Assembly: GCA_937873095.1 (NCBI GenBank)
Contig: CALMVI010000024.1
Coordinates: 1 to 49,797, forward strand
Length of the DNA: 49,797 nucleotides
From: an uncultured Acetobacteraceae bacterium
GTDB taxonomy: Bacteria; Pseudomonadota; Alphaproteobacteria; Acetobacterales; Acetobacteraceae
Reading direction: 5' to 3'
Positions 34,506-42,657 of the stretch are shown piece after piece; the first letter of the stretch is position 1; each line of letters begins with the position of its first letter. A program made the translations under genes and the position numbers. The notes under the pieces are model-generated. The model was not told where the DNA came from and made no database searches. It saw only the letters and a program-made list of their open reading frames with translations.

Positions 34506-35699
34506 ATGGCGAACCGCCCCAACGCCTCCGTCGCCTTCATCCTGGTCACGCTCGGGCTCGATGCGCTCGGCGTCGGCATCATCGCGCCGATCGTGCCGGG
34601 GCTGGTGCGCACGCTCGCTCATCTGTCTCCGGCGGGCGCCGCACCCTGGGTGGGCGCGCTGATCGCGGCCTATGCCGGCGTGCAGTTCTTCGCCTCCCCT
34701 CTGCTGGGCGAGCTGAGCGACCGGTTCGGGCGGCGGCCGGTCATCCTGGTGTCCGTCTTCGGCCTGGGCTGCGACTACGTGATGCTGGCGCTGGCCCCCA
34801 ACCTGTGGTGGCTGTTCGCCGGCCGCCTGATCGCCGGGGCAACCTCGGCGAACGTCGCCGCCGCAACCGCCTACATCGCCGACATCACCGCCGAGGACGA
34901 CCGGCCGCGACTGTTCGGGCTGATCGGCGCCACGTTCGGTGCCGGCTTCGTGGTCGGCCCGGCGCTGGGCGGGTTCCTCGGCGCCTACGCGCTGCGCCTT
35001 CCCTTCGTGGTGGCGGCAGGGCTGTCCTTCATTAACGTGTGCTTCGGCCTGTTCGTGCTGCCCGAAAGCCTCAAGCAGGAGAACCGGCGCTCGCTGACCT
35101 GGAGCCGCGCCAACCCGTTCGGCCTGCTGCGCTTGGTCAGCAGCCGTTCGTTGGGCCGTCTTGCGATGGCCTGGTCGTGCACCTGGATCGGGCTGGGCGC
35201 GGTGCAGAGCAGCCTGGTGCTGTTCACCGGCTACCGGTTCGGCTGGGGACCGCAGCTGAACGGCGCGGTGCTCGCCGGGGTGGGGCTGAGCCAGGCGCTG
35301 GTCGAGGGCTTCCTGCTGCGGCACGTCACCGGCCGGCTCGGCAACCGGCGCACGGCCGTGCTGGGCTATGTCTGCGGCGCGCTCGGTTACGGCTTCCTGG
35401 CGCTGGCCATCGCCGGCTGGTTCGTGGCGCCGGCGGTGCTGTTCATCGCCCTGGGCGGGCTGGCGACGCCTTCGGTCCGCGCCATGGTGTCCGGCAAGGG
35501 CGGCGTGGACACGCAGGGGGAGATGCAGGGCATCCTCTCGGCCGTGGAAGGAGTGACGGCGGTGTTCGCGCCGTTGCTGACGGCGGGGCTGTTCTACGCC
35601 TTCACCATGCATCTGACCCCGGTCAGCTTTCCGGGCGCGCCGTTCGCGTTGGCGGCCGGCGCCGCCCTGGTGGCGTGCATGCTCCTGCTGCGGAGCTGA
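34506..35699 (+). CDS. MFS drug-efflux transporter of the TetA-like (DHA1) group
   Basis: The protein has 397 residues and 12 membrane helices. It has the Tet-type motif LDALGVGIIAPIVPGL in helix 1 and GELSDRFGRRPVIL in the helix 2-3 loop, plus AATAYIADITAEDDRPRLFG and GPALGGFLG, all seen in tetracycline/H+ antiporter relatives. Many chromosomal homologues do not confer tetracycline resistance, so the substrate stays open. The ATG at 34506 begins MANRPNASVAFILV. It diverges from the MFS gene at 33107-34360. Confidence 0.85.
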   Translation: MANRPNASVAFILVTLGLDALGVGIIAPIVPGLVRTLAHLSPAGAAPWVGALIAAYAGVQFFASPLLGELSDRFGRRPVILVSVFGLGCDYVMLALAPNLWWLFAGRLIAGATSANVAAATAYIADITAEDDRPRLFGLIGATFGAGFVVGPALGGFLGAYALRLPFVVAAGLSFINVCFGLFVLPESLKQENRRSLTWSRANPFGLLRLVSSRSLGRLAMAWSCTWIGLGAVQSSLVLFTGYRFGWGPQLNGAVLAGVGLSQALVEGFLLRHVTGRLGNRRTAVLGYVCGALGYGFLALAIAGWFVAPAVLFIALGGLATPSVRAMVSGKGGVDTQGEMQGILSAVEGVTAVFAPLLTAGLFYAFTMHLTPVSFPGAPFALAAGAALVACMLLLRS

Positions 35700-35707
35700 G
35701 CCGGCGA

Positions 35708-36937
35708 TTAGGAGGCCACGTCGGCCTGTCGCGACTGGGCTACGGCGCCGGCCGGCACGGGGCCGGGCGTGGCCGGCCGCACCATGTCGGTCAGCTTGGC
35801 TGCAACCGCGCCGGCGAGCATCAGCCCTGCCATCGGAACGGCCGTGCCGTCCGTCAGCCAGCCGACCAGGAAGCCGCCGCTGGCGCCGATGGCGAATTGC
35901 AGCATGCCGAGCACCGCCGAGGCGCTTCCTGCATGGGCCGCATGGCGCCGCAGCGCGCCCACTGTAGCGGTGGGGTTGAGGAAGCCGGTCAGGCCCTGGG
36001 TCAGCGCCAGGAACACGCCCAGCCACAGGGCGCGCGAATCGACCACGGCCAGCCCCAGCACCACGCAGGCGAGCGCCAGGTACAGCGTGCTCGCGCGTGC
36101 CAGAGTGCCGTCCAGGTCGAGCCGCGCCACCACCCGCATGTTGAGCTGCGAGGCGGCGATGTAGGTGGCCGCCACGCTGCCGAACACCAGCGCGTACTGC
36201 GCCGTGGTGAAGCGGTAGTGCTGGATGAACACGGTGGGCGAGCCGCCGAGATAGGCGAACAGGGCGAAGGCGTAGAACGACATCATCAATGCGTGCGTCA
36301 GGAAGCCACGCTCGGTCAGGATGAGGCGGTAGCGGCCCAGCATGGCCGCCGGGTGGAGCGCCGAGCGCGCCGCGGCCGGCAGAGTGTCTGGCAGCGCTGC
36401 CGCGGCCGACAGCAGCGCCAGCGCACCGTAGCCCATGTTGATCCAGAAGATGCCGCGCCAGCTCGCCACCTGCAGCACGGCGCTGCCGAGCGAGGGCGCC
36501 AGGATAGGGGCCGCACCCAGCACCAGGATGAGGCGCGACAGCAGACGTGCCGAGTCGTGGCCCTCGCTGATGTCGCGCACGATGGCGCGCGGGATCACCA
36601 TGCTGGCCGAGGCGCCGATGGCGGTGGCGAAGCGCCATGCCGACAGCGCGGCGATGCTGCCGGACAGCGCGCATCCGGCAGAGCCGAGGGTGTAGAGTAC
36701 GGTTCCGGCCAGCAACGGCCGCCTGCGGCCGAACCTGTCGGCGAGCGCCCCCTGGACCAGCTGACCGACCGAGAGCCCCAGCACCCAGGCGCCCAGCGTC
36801 AGCTGCGCGCTGCCTGCCGGCGCGTGGAAACTCGCCTCGATGGCGGGGAAGGCCGGCAGGTACATGTCGGTCGAAACGGGTCCGACCGCCTGGAGGAAGC
36901 CGAGCAGGACCGGCAGCCAGGCCGGGATGCGGCGCAC
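35708..36937 (-). CDS. Bcr/CflA-family MFS multidrug transporter
   Basis: The protein has 409 residues from the GTG at 36937. The N-terminal GPVSTDMYLPAFPAI signature is diagnostic of the Bcr/CflA group (bicyclomycin, chloramphenicol and other drugs), with ALADRFGRRRPLL in the 2-3 loop and RAIVRDISEGHDSARLLS further on. Twelve helices are predicted. The start is uncertain: the GTG follows the upstream stop by 2 nt, while an ATG at 36985 would overlap the phosphoribosyltransferase gene by 46 nt. It converges with the TetA-like gene, 8 nt between the stops. Confidence 0.86.
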   Translation of the reverse strand: MRRIPAWLPVLLGFLQAVGPVSTDMYLPAFPAIEASFHAPAGSAQLTLGAWVLGLSVGQLVQGALADRFGRRRPLLAGTVLYTLGSAGCALSGSIAALSAWRFATAIGASASMVIPRAIVRDISEGHDSARLLSRLILVLGAAPILAPSLGSAVLQVASWRGIFWINMGYGALALLSAAAALPDTLPAAARSALHPAAMLGRYRLILTERGFLTHALMMSFYAFALFAYLGGSPTVFIQHYRFTTAQYALVFGSVAATYIAASQLNMRVVARLDLDGTLARASTLYLALACVVLGLAVVDSRALWLGVFLALTQGLTGFLNPTATVGALRRHAAHAGSASAVLGMLQFAIGASGGFLVGWLTDGTAVPMAGLMLAGAVAAKLTDMVRPATPGPVPAGAVAQSRQADVAS

Positions 36938-36939
36938 GG

Positions 36940-37413
36940 CTACCGGCGCGCCAGCGGCGGCACGAAAACCGGGGCGGTGTCCCATGGAAACAGGATCCAG
37001 GTGTCCTGGGGCACTTGCGTGACGTAGCTGCCCGTGGCCGGCAAGCCCGCCGGCTTGGCGTACAGGCAGGCGAAATGCGCCCGCGGCAGCAGGCCCCGCA
37101 CCAGCCGCGCGGTCACGCCGCTGTCGACGAGGTCGTCCACGATCAGGAACCCGCTCCCGTCGCCTGCCGCGTCCGGCGTCTTGAGGACGATCGGTTCGCC
37201 CCTGGTGCCGGCTTCCCCGGCATAGGTGGCAATCGAGATCGTCTCGACCAGCCTGCAATCCAGCTCGCGCGCCACGATCGCCGCCGGGACCAGGCCGCCC
37301 CGGGTGACTGCCACGATGCCGCGAAACGGGCCGCGCGGCACCAGCAGGCCGGCGAGCACGCGGGCGTCGCGGTGCAGCTGGTCCCAGGTGACGGTGGTGG
37401 TGGCGGCAGGCAT
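36940..37413 (-). CDS. gpt: Xanthine-guanine phosphoribosyltransferase-like enzyme
   Basis: The protein has 157 residues, close to E. coli Gpt (152). The PRPP-binding loop IVDDLVDSGVTARLVR (about 91-106) is intact and VAVTRGGLVPAAIVARELD forms the early substrate region. The C-terminal WILFPWD matches the Gpt family end. It salvages guanine and xanthine to nucleotides in the cytoplasm. It sits between a CsaA-like gene (29 nt upstream) and the Bcr/CflA transporter on the same strand; no functional link is evident. Confidence 0.9.
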   Translation of the reverse strand: MPAATTTVTWDQLHRDARVLAGLLVPRGPFRGIVAVTRGGLVPAAIVARELDCRLVETISIATYAGEAGTRGEPIVLKTPDAAGDGSGFLIVDDLVDSGVTARLVRGLLPRAHFACLYAKPAGLPATGSYVTQVPQDTWILFPWDTAPVFVPPLARR

Positions 37414-37442
37414 GATCGCTGTCTTGGCCGTGCCCTGCACGG

Positions 37443-37775
37443 TCAGTACAGGCGGCCGCCATCGGGCAGTTTGAAATCCGGCTTGATCAGCACGACCTCG
37501 CCGTTCTCGTCGGGCAGGCCCAGGGTCAGGACTTCGCTGGTGAACGGCCCGACCTGGCGCGGCGGCAGGTTGACCACTGCGCAGACCTGCCGGCCGATCA
37601 GCTGGTCCACCTTGTAGTGTACGGTGATCTGCGCGCTGGACTGCTTGACCCCGAGCGCCGGGCCGAAATCGATCCAGAGCCGGATGGCCGGCCGCCTCGC
37701 CTCCGGAAACGGCCGCGCATCGGTGATGGTGCCCACACGGATGTCCAGGCGCTCGAAATCGGCAATCTCGATCAT
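37443..37775 (-). CDS. CsaA-like tRNA-binding-domain protein
   Basis: The protein has 110 residues and is a single OB-fold tRNA-binding domain (EMAP-II/Trbp111 type). It starts MIEIADFERLDIRVGTI and contains RQVCAVVNLPPRQVGPFTSE and GLPDENGEVVLI, matching the CsaA family, described as an export-related chaperone in Bacillus but mostly uncharacterised in proteobacteria. The ATG at 37775 is the natural family start. It is divergent from the asparaginase gene at 37888, leaving a 112-nt shared upstream region. Confidence 0.88.
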   Translation of the reverse strand: MIEIADFERLDIRVGTITDARPFPEARRPAIRLWIDFGPALGVKQSSAQITVHYKVDQLIGRQVCAVVNLPPRQVGPFTSEVLTLGLPDENGEVVLIKPDFKLPDGGRLY

Positions 37776-37887
37776 GGGCACTGCATAGGGGGTTCGCCGC
37801 GGTTGGAAAAGCGCCCGCCGCGCACACCCGCCGCGCGCGCCGGCCGCGCATCTTGACGCGCCCGGCCGCGTGCCGCGCATAAGGCGC

Positions 37888-38874
37888 ATGCGTTCCGTCC
37901 TGATGGCCGAGGTACTCCGTGGCGCGGAAGTGGAATCCTCGCACACCGGCGCTTTCGCCGTCGCCGACGACGCTGGCCGGCTCGTGCTGTCGGGCGGCGA
38001 TGCCGACCGTGCGGTGTTCCCGCGCTCGGCCATCAAGGGGCTGCAGGCGTTGCCGCTTCTGCTGTCAGGAGCCGCCGACCGCTACGGGCTGACCGGCGCG
38101 GAACTGGCGCTGGCCTGTGCGTCCCATTCCGGGGCCGCTGCCCACACCAAGACGGCGGCCGCCATGCTGGCGCGCTGCGGCCGCGACGCGGGCTGTCTGG
38201 AATGCGGCGCGCAACCGCCAGGCGACGAGGCGGCAGCCAGGGCGCTGGCGGGTGACGGGGCGAGCCCCGGGCCGCTGCACAACAACTGCTCGGGCAAGCA
38301 TGCCGGGTTCGTGTGCACCGCGGTCGCCGCCGGGCACGATCCCGCGGGCTACGTGTCGCCCGACCATCCGGCCATGCGCGAGGTGACCGCGTGCGTGGCC
38401 GCGGTCACCGGGGTCAAGCTCGACTGGCAGGACCCGGCCGTCGACGGCTGTTCGATCCCGGCGTACCGGATGCCGCTTGCCGCGCTGGCGACCGGTTTTG
38501 CCCGTTTCGCGACCGGCGCGGGGCTGCCGCAAGGATTCCGCGACGCTGCCGCCCGGCTGCGAAGGGCGGTGGCGTGCAACCCTGTCATGGTTGCCGGGGA
38601 GGGGCGCTTCGACACGCTCGTGGCCAGCGCGTTGGGCGAGACCGCCTTCGTGAAGGTTGGCGCGGAGGGCGTGTATTGCGCAGCGCTCCCCGGCAGGGGA
38701 TTGGGCTTCGCGCTGAAATGCGACGACGGTTCGGTGCGCGCGGCCGAGGTGGCGGCAGCCTGCCTGCTGCGCCGCCTGATCGGCCCCCAACCGGTCCTGG
38801 ACGGGCTGGCCGCGCCCGTGCTGCGCAACCGGCGCGGCATCGAGGTGGGGAGCATACGATGCCCGATCGTGTAG
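37888..38874 (+). CDS. L-asparaginase of the Rhizobium etli AV (asparaginase II, PF06089) type
   Basis: The protein has 328 residues. It hydrolyses asparagine to aspartate and ammonia. All residues described for the R. etli ReAV active site are seen at nearly the same numbers: Ser47 and Lys50 (RSAIKGLQ), Ser79 (SHSG), Cys134 and Lys137 (NNCSGKHAG), Asp186 and Cys188 (DGCSIPAYRMP), the Lys and Cys being zinc ligands in ReAV. It is unrelated in fold to E. coli AnsA/AnsB. Start at 37888 has AAGG 4-7 nt upstream; a GTG at 37870 is possible. Confidence 0.92.
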   Translation: MRSVLMAEVLRGAEVESSHTGAFAVADDAGRLVLSGGDADRAVFPRSAIKGLQALPLLLSGAADRYGLTGAELALACASHSGAAAHTKTAAAMLARCGRDAGCLECGAQPPGDEAAARALAGDGASPGPLHNNCSGKHAGFVCTAVAAGHDPAGYVSPDHPAMREVTACVAAVTGVKLDWQDPAVDGCSIPAYRMPLAALATGFARFATGAGLPQGFRDAAARLRRAVACNPVMVAGEGRFDTLVASALGETAFVKVGAEGVYCAALPGRGLGFALKCDDGSVRAAEVAAACLLRRLIGPQPVLDGLAAPVLRNRRGIEVGSIRCPIV

Positions 38875-39057
38875 GGCAGGAAGCGGCCGTGGCGGACGTG
38901 CGCGGTGTGGTCTGCAAGCTTGCGCGCGCAAGTTCTGCAGTGTCGCGGCCTGTCGTGACAGACCGTGGCAAACTCGCCATGATAGGCGGCGGGGCGAGCG
39001 GTTCGCCCAGCCGAGGCAATCACGAGCGGCCATGTTGAGTGGCGGGAGGTTGAGGCA

Positions 39058-39411
39058 GTGAAGCGACCCAGGCTTGGCCGCCCCGCGGCCCCTCCAGGCT
39101 TGCCCCTGATCCCCCGGATGTTCGCCGTCGTGGCGGCGGTCCTGCTCGTCGGCTCGATCGCGCTCGCGTCCCTGGTGCCGGCCGACACGAACCTGCGACA
39201 GGCGATCAACGCGATGGACGGCATGGCCATCGAGCATGCCCAGCACGCGTTCGTCGGCGTCTTCGGGCGCGGTTTTTGGGAGGCCATGCTGGTGCCGCTG
39301 CTGGTCAGGCCGGTGTGGATGATCCCGGTTTGCCTCGGGCTGATCTGCGTGGGTGCCGCCGTCACCGCGCTGACCCAGGCATCCCCTCGCCCGAAGCAGC
39401 ACAGGAGCTAG
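39058..39411 (+). CDS. Small hypothetical membrane protein, stop codon at the edge of a repeat element
   Basis: The protein has 117 residues. A cationic Pro-rich start is followed by a membrane segment at about 21-41 and another at about 85-106, with a loop between containing NAMDGMAIEHAQHAFVGVFG. I do not recognise a named family. The GTG start at 39058 has GGGAGG about 10 nt upstream. The stop TAG (39409-39411) lies inside the CTAG that begins the repeat element 39408-39627, so the original C-terminus may have been longer. Confidence 0.7.
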   Translation: MKRPRLGRPAAPPGLPLIPRMFAVVAAVLLVGSIALASLVPADTNLRQAINAMDGMAIEHAQHAFVGVFGRGFWEAMLVPLLVRPVWMIPVCLGLICVGAAVTALTQASPRPKQHRS

Positions 39412-39627
39412 CAGGCTGCGAGGAAAGGCCAGGGCGTTCAGGCTGTGAATCTGTTGGTTAAGCTTGGGGCTCTGCCCCAAACCCCGCCGGGGGCGGGCGC
39501 CCCCGGACCCGCAAATCATCGGTGTTACTGGGATCCAAACGCCCGGCGTTTGGCGGGGCCTGTTGCGCCTTCGGCGCCGATAAAGTCATAGTCTCAGCGC
39601 TCCTGGCCTTTCTCAGCAGCCTGCTAG
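39408..39627. mobile_element. MITE-like non-coding element with terminal inverted repeats
   Basis: About 220 bp bounded by CTAGCAGGCTGC on the left (39408-39419) and its exact complement on the right (39616-39627). The inverted similarity extends inward for roughly 40 bp with small indels, through AAAGGCCAGG. CTAG at each outer edge could be a target duplication. The interior has three hairpins: 39464-39480, 39487-39106-type G/C stem at 39487-39506, and 39535-39553. It has no open reading frame for a transposase. An inverted partial copy lies at 49122-49290. The element carries the last codons of lipB. Confidence 0.75.
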
Positions 39628-40296
39628 CGGTCCAAAGACGCGCGACCAGCCTGCCTGAAGCGCCATCTGCACGTCATCGAGCGTTGCGCCCACGCCTAGG
39701 TCCCGAAGGCTGGTCACCCCGTGCTCCCGGATGCCGCACGGGACGATGCCGGAGAAGTGCTCCAGCTCGGGGCTGATGTTGAGCGAGATGCCGTGCCAGC
39801 TGACCCAGTGGGTGATGCGGACGCCGATGGCTGCCAACTTGCTGTCCTTGCCCGTTGTCTCGTCCATCACCCAGACGCCGACGCGGCCCGCCCGCCGGCC
39901 TGCGTTCACGCCGAACTCAGCCAGCACGCTCATCAACCAGTCTTCCAGCGCGCTGACATAGGCGTGCGTGTCGCGTGCCGGCACCATGCCGTGCCGGAGC
40001 GTGAGGTCGAGCATGACGTAAGCGACGAGCTGTCCTGGGCCATGATAGGTCCACTGGCCGCCGCGCCCTGCCTGGAAGGTTTCGAAACGGTCCGGCTCGG
40101 CCAGGTCGGCCGGTTTGGCCGAGCTGCCCGCCGTATAGAGGGGTGGATGCTGGAGGAACCAGACGAGGTCACGCGCCGCGCCGGCACGGATGGCCGCGAC
40201 CCGGTCGCGCATCATGGCGACGGCGTCCGGATAGGCGACAAGGCCCTGGCTGTAGCGCCATTCGGGCGCGCACGCGGTTGAACTGGTGTGGTGCAT
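39613..40296 (-). CDS. lipB: Octanoyl-[acyl carrier protein]-protein N-octanoyltransferase
   Basis: LipB moves the octanoyl group from ACP to lipoyl domains, the first step of lipoate synthesis. The protein has 227 residues with QHPPLYTAG, GQWTYHGPGQLVAY, the catalytic Lys153 (SKLAAIGVRI) and Cys187 (FSGIVPCGIREHGVTSL). The last residues LAGC and the stop are encoded by the right inverted repeat of the element 39408-39627, so the natural C-terminus was probably replaced; the catalytic core is intact. The ATG is at 40296; a tRNA-Leu diverges upstream. Confidence 0.93.
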   Translation of the reverse strand: MHHTSSTACAPEWRYSQGLVAYPDAVAMMRDRVAAIRAGAARDLVWFLQHPPLYTAGSSAKPADLAEPDRFETFQAGRGGQWTYHGPGQLVAYVMLDLTLRHGMVPARDTHAYVSALEDWLMSVLAEFGVNAGRRAGRVGVWVMDETTGKDSKLAAIGVRITHWVSWHGISLNISPELEHFSGIVPCGIREHGVTSLRDLGVGATLDDVQMALQAGWSRVFGPLAGC

Positions 40297-40320
40297 CGGC
40301 TATAGGCCGCTGCCTACCCG

Positions 40321-40403
40321 GCGGCCGTGGCGGAATGGTAGACGCGCAAGCTTGAGGTGCTTGTGGGGGCAACCTCGTGGAAGTTCGAGTCTTCTCGGCC
40401 GCA
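40321..40403 (+). tRNA. tRNA-Leu (anticodon GAG)
   Basis: An 83-nt class II tRNA with a long variable arm (TGGGGGCAACCTCGTGG). The acceptor GCGGCCG pairs with CGGCCGC at 40396-40402, the discriminator is A, and CCA is not encoded. The anticodon GAG is at 40354-40356 in a stem CAAGC/GCTTG and reads CUC/CUU leucine codons. The T loop reads TTCGAGT. Confidence 0.95.
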
Positions 40404-40481
40404 TACCGCCATGCTTCCGACTGATAGCGTCGGTCTGCAACGCTTGCGGCCCTACCAGCCTGTCGAACTAGGTCGTGGAGC

Positions 40482-40745
40482 CTATAACCGTCCACGCTCG
40501 TCGCGTTCCGGCGCACGCTCGGTCGGGCCGTTGACGCTGACCGAATCGTCGAGGTTTTCGTCGAGGCCTACGACCTTATCGACATCGGTTCCATGCTCGA
40601 TGTTGGTGACCGGCTGTTCGACGTTTTCGGCACCTATGCGGGTTCCTCCAGGGGTGGGCGGTCCTGCCTTGGGGTCGCGATGGTTGCCGGTGTCCTGTTC
40701 GCCATCGGTGTGGTCGACCGCGGTCTCGGTGTGGGGCTGTTTCAT
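40482..40745 (-). CDS. Small acidic hypothetical protein
   Basis: The protein has 87 residues from the ATG at 40745, rich in Asp, Glu, Thr, Pro and Gly, and probably disordered (GNHRDPKAGPPTPGGTRIG, DKVVGLDENLDDSVSVNG). A GGAAAGGCGAG stretch lies upstream as a possible ribosome site. It has no recognised domain and no membrane segment. It is 54 nt downstream of fliP on the same strand. The rest of the gap from tRNA-Leu (40404-40481) shows nothing else. Confidence 0.5.
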   Translation of the reverse strand: MKQPHTETAVDHTDGEQDTGNHRDPKAGPPTPGGTRIGAENVEQPVTNIEHGTDVDKVVGLDENLDDSVSVNGPTERAPERDERGRL

Positions 40746-40799
40746 GGCTCGCCTTTCCAGGGATCGACAGCACAACGCCCGCCGCCGCCGCGGGATCGT

Positions 40800-41531
40800 T
40801 CACCCTGGTGAAAAGCTCTGCGTCAGGCTGCCCGCCACCAGCCGCCAGCCATCGACCATGACGAAGAAGATCAGCTTGAAGGGCAGCGACACCCCGCTCG
40901 GAGGCAGCATCATCATGCCGAGCGACATCAGCACGCTGGAGACCACGAGGTCGATGATGGTGAACGGCAAGTAGAGCAGGAACCCCATCTCGAACGCGCG
41001 CCTGAGCTCGCCGATCAGGAAGGCCGGAACCAGTGCCCGCCATGACGCATGGTCCGCGTCGCTCGAGGCGGGGAGGTGGCCGATCTGCTCGAACAGCGCG
41101 AGGTCAGGCGGGCGCAGGTTGCTCACCATGAAGTGGCGGAACGGCTCGGCTGCCAGCCGCAACCCGTCCAGCGGGTCCAGGCTCCCCTCCGTCATCGGCC
41201 GGATGGCATGGACCCAGGCCGCATCCAGCGTAGGCTGCATCACGAACAGCGTCAGGAACAGCGACAGCCCGATCAGCACGATGTTCGGCGGCGTGCCCTG
41301 AGCGCCGAGCGCTCCGCGAAGCAGCGAGAGCACCACGACGATGCGGGTGAACGCGGTGACCATGACGAGCAGGCTGGGCGCCAGGGACAGCACGGTGAAC
41401 AGCGCGGTGATCTGCACCAGCCGCCCGGTTGCACCCGCATCACCCGCATGCCCCAGGTCGATGTTGACCGACTGTGCCAAGGCCAGACCAGGCAGCGCGC
41501 AGAACGCCAGGATGGAGAGGATGAGGCGCAT
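40800..41531 (-). CDS. fliP: Flagellar type III export protein FliP
   Basis: The protein has 243 residues, typical for FliP. A cleavable signal (ALPGLALAQ) is followed by four membrane helices, with the family segments VMVTAFTRIVVVLSLLRGALG, PPNIVLIGLSLFLTLFVM, LVPAFLIGELRRAFEMGF and LVVSSVLMSLGMMMLPP. FliP forms the export gate with FliQ and FliR. It is downstream of fliO (TGATG overlap) on the minus strand, separate from the fliQ-fliR genes on the plus strand. Confidence 0.95.
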   Translation of the reverse strand: MRLILSILAFCALPGLALAQSVNIDLGHAGDAGATGRLVQITALFTVLSLAPSLLVMVTAFTRIVVVLSLLRGALGAQGTPPNIVLIGLSLFLTLFVMQPTLDAAWVHAIRPMTEGSLDPLDGLRLAAEPFRHFMVSNLRPPDLALFEQIGHLPASSDADHASWRALVPAFLIGELRRAFEMGFLLYLPFTIIDLVVSSVLMSLGMMMLPPSGVSLPFKLIFFVMVDGWRLVAGSLTQSFSPG

Positions 41532-41836
41532 CAGCCGTCTGCCTGTCTGAGCGCAAGCATGAGGTCGGTTGTGCCGCCGGTCAGGATCAGAGTGGACTGG
41601 CCGCCCGCCTCGACCAGATAGACGCGCCTCCTCAAATCCAGGGCGAGCGTGCCGCGCAGCGTGAGGCCGCCTGGCGCATCCGGTCCGAACGGGACCGCTT
41701 GCCGCAGACCTGCCGGCAGGAAGCGTGCGGACCGCGACGCGCCGAGGACGCGCGATGCCCCCACGATCACCAGCAGGATGACCGTCAGCCAGAGTACGGC
41801 CATCAGGCCCTGATGCAGGGGGAGCAGGGTCAGCAC
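41531..41836 (-). CDS. fliO: Flagellar biosynthesis protein FliO
   Basis: The protein has 101 residues. One membrane helix (VLWLTVILLVIVGASRVL) is followed by a small soluble domain with LRGTLALDLRRRVYLVEAGG and LILTGGTTDLML, matching FliO. FliO assists FliP assembly in the export gate. The start is taken as GTG 41836, which overlaps the upstream gene by 7 nt; an ATG at 41803 (MAVLWLTV) is an equally reasonable start. Confidence 0.85.
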   Translation of the reverse strand: MLTLLPLHQGLMAVLWLTVILLVIVGASRVLGASRSARFLPAGLRQAVPFGPDAPGGLTLRGTLALDLRRRVYLVEAGGQSTLILTGGTTDLMLALRQADG

Positions 41837-42153
41837 GGCAGGCCCGGCCGGCCGGCCGGCCGGTGCAGCGCCGCGGCGAGCAGATCCAGCTGGGCCAGGA
41901 CGGTCTGCAGGACCGGCACCATCGCGCTGGCGTCTTCCGGCGCGAGGTCGAGCGTCTGGGCGCAGAGTATGCCTACCCCGTCGTCGATCCCCGTCATGTC
42001 CAGGCGACGGCCACCCCGCACCAGGCCGCGCGCCAGGGCGATGGTGCGGGACAGCCTTGCCGCAAGTTCCGTCAGGCGCTGGCGACGGCAGCACGTCAGG
42101 GGCGGATCGAAAGGCTGGGGTGAGTGCGAACGGGTGAGGGTTGCGCTGTCCAT
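41830..42153 (-). CDS. Hypothetical protein upstream of fliO
   Basis: The protein has 107 residues from the ATG at 42153 (a GTG at 42195 would add 14). It looks helical, with a CCRRQRLTELAARLSRTIALARG segment mid-protein split across two helices and a DLAPEDASAMVPVLQTVLAQLDLLAAAL helix pair further on. It has no membrane segment. It is first in the fliO-fliP transcript, so a flagellar role is likely but unproven. Its 3' end contains a GGCC run (41846-41863) that also lies at the fliO start. Confidence 0.6.
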   Translation of the reverse strand: MDSATLTRSHSPQPFDPPLTCCRRQRLTELAARLSRTIALARGLVRGGRRLDMTGIDDGVGILCAQTLDLAPEDASAMVPVLQTVLAQLDLLAAALHRPAGRPGLPC

Positions 42154-42175
42154 ATGTCGATCTTGTAGCGAAATG

Positions 42176-42193
42176 GTTAGCCGATCGTTAGCC
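42176..42193. promoter_or_regulatory. Direct repeat GTTAGCC-N4-GTTAGCC between divergent flagellar operons
   Basis: Two exact GTTAGCC heptamers spaced 11 bp centre to centre, about one helical turn, in the 114-nt region between the minus-strand hypothetical-fliO-fliP genes and the plus-strand flgB operon. This geometry fits a protein-binding site serving both directions. No match to a named operator is claimed. Confidence 0.45.
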
Positions 42194-42267
42194 ACAGGTT
42201 TAAGTTTTCTGCAACGTTTTCACGGCATCGTGCAGTCACTGGTTTACGTCTCGACAGGAGCTTTGGG

Positions 42268-42654
42268 ATGATCGCGGCCGGATCGCAGGCTGGGCTTTTC
42301 GCGCTGGCCGAAAGCAAACTCGGCTGGATCGACGCGCGCCAGCGGGTGTTGGCGCAAAACATCGCCAACGCGGACACGCCGGGGTACCGCGCCAGGGACG
42401 TCAGCGCGTTCTCCGACATCGTGGGCGCCAGCGCGGTCGCCCCCGTGCGCACGAACCCGCTTCATCTTGCCGGCCTGAGCGAACAGTTCGGCACGGCCGC
42501 CGCGTCTTCCGAGCGCGCGCCGGACGGCAACGCCGTCAAGCTGGAAGATCAGATGACCAAAGTCGCCGATGACGAGACCGCTCAGGCGATGGTCGGCAAT
42601 TTGTGGCACAGCTACATGGGCATGTTCATGACGGCCCTGGGGCATGGGAGCTGA
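42268..42654 (+). CDS. flgB: Flagellar proximal rod protein FlgB
   Basis: The protein has 128 residues. The N-terminal helix with QRVLAQNIANADTPGYRARDV is the rod/hook signature of the FlgB family, and a C-terminal helix (DETAQAMVGNLWHSYMGMFMTALG) completes the coiled-coil pair. FlgB forms part of the rod in the periplasm. A GGAG site lies about 8 nt before the ATG. It opens the plus-strand flagellar operon. Confidence 0.94.
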   Translation: MIAAGSQAGLFALAESKLGWIDARQRVLAQNIANADTPGYRARDVSAFSDIVGASAVAPVRTNPLHLAGLSEQFGTAAASSERAPDGNAVKLEDQMTKVADDETAQAMVGNLWHSYMGMFMTALGHGS

Positions 42655-42657
42655 CGG

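Noticed and set aside
38919-38932. CTTGCGCGCGCAAG palindrome after the asparaginase gene
   Set aside because: Short alternating CG palindromes are expected by chance at this base composition and no gene starts next to it.
39058-39411. The small membrane protein as cargo of the adjacent element
   Set aside because: The terminal inverted repeat begins at its stop codon, so the gene lies outside the element.
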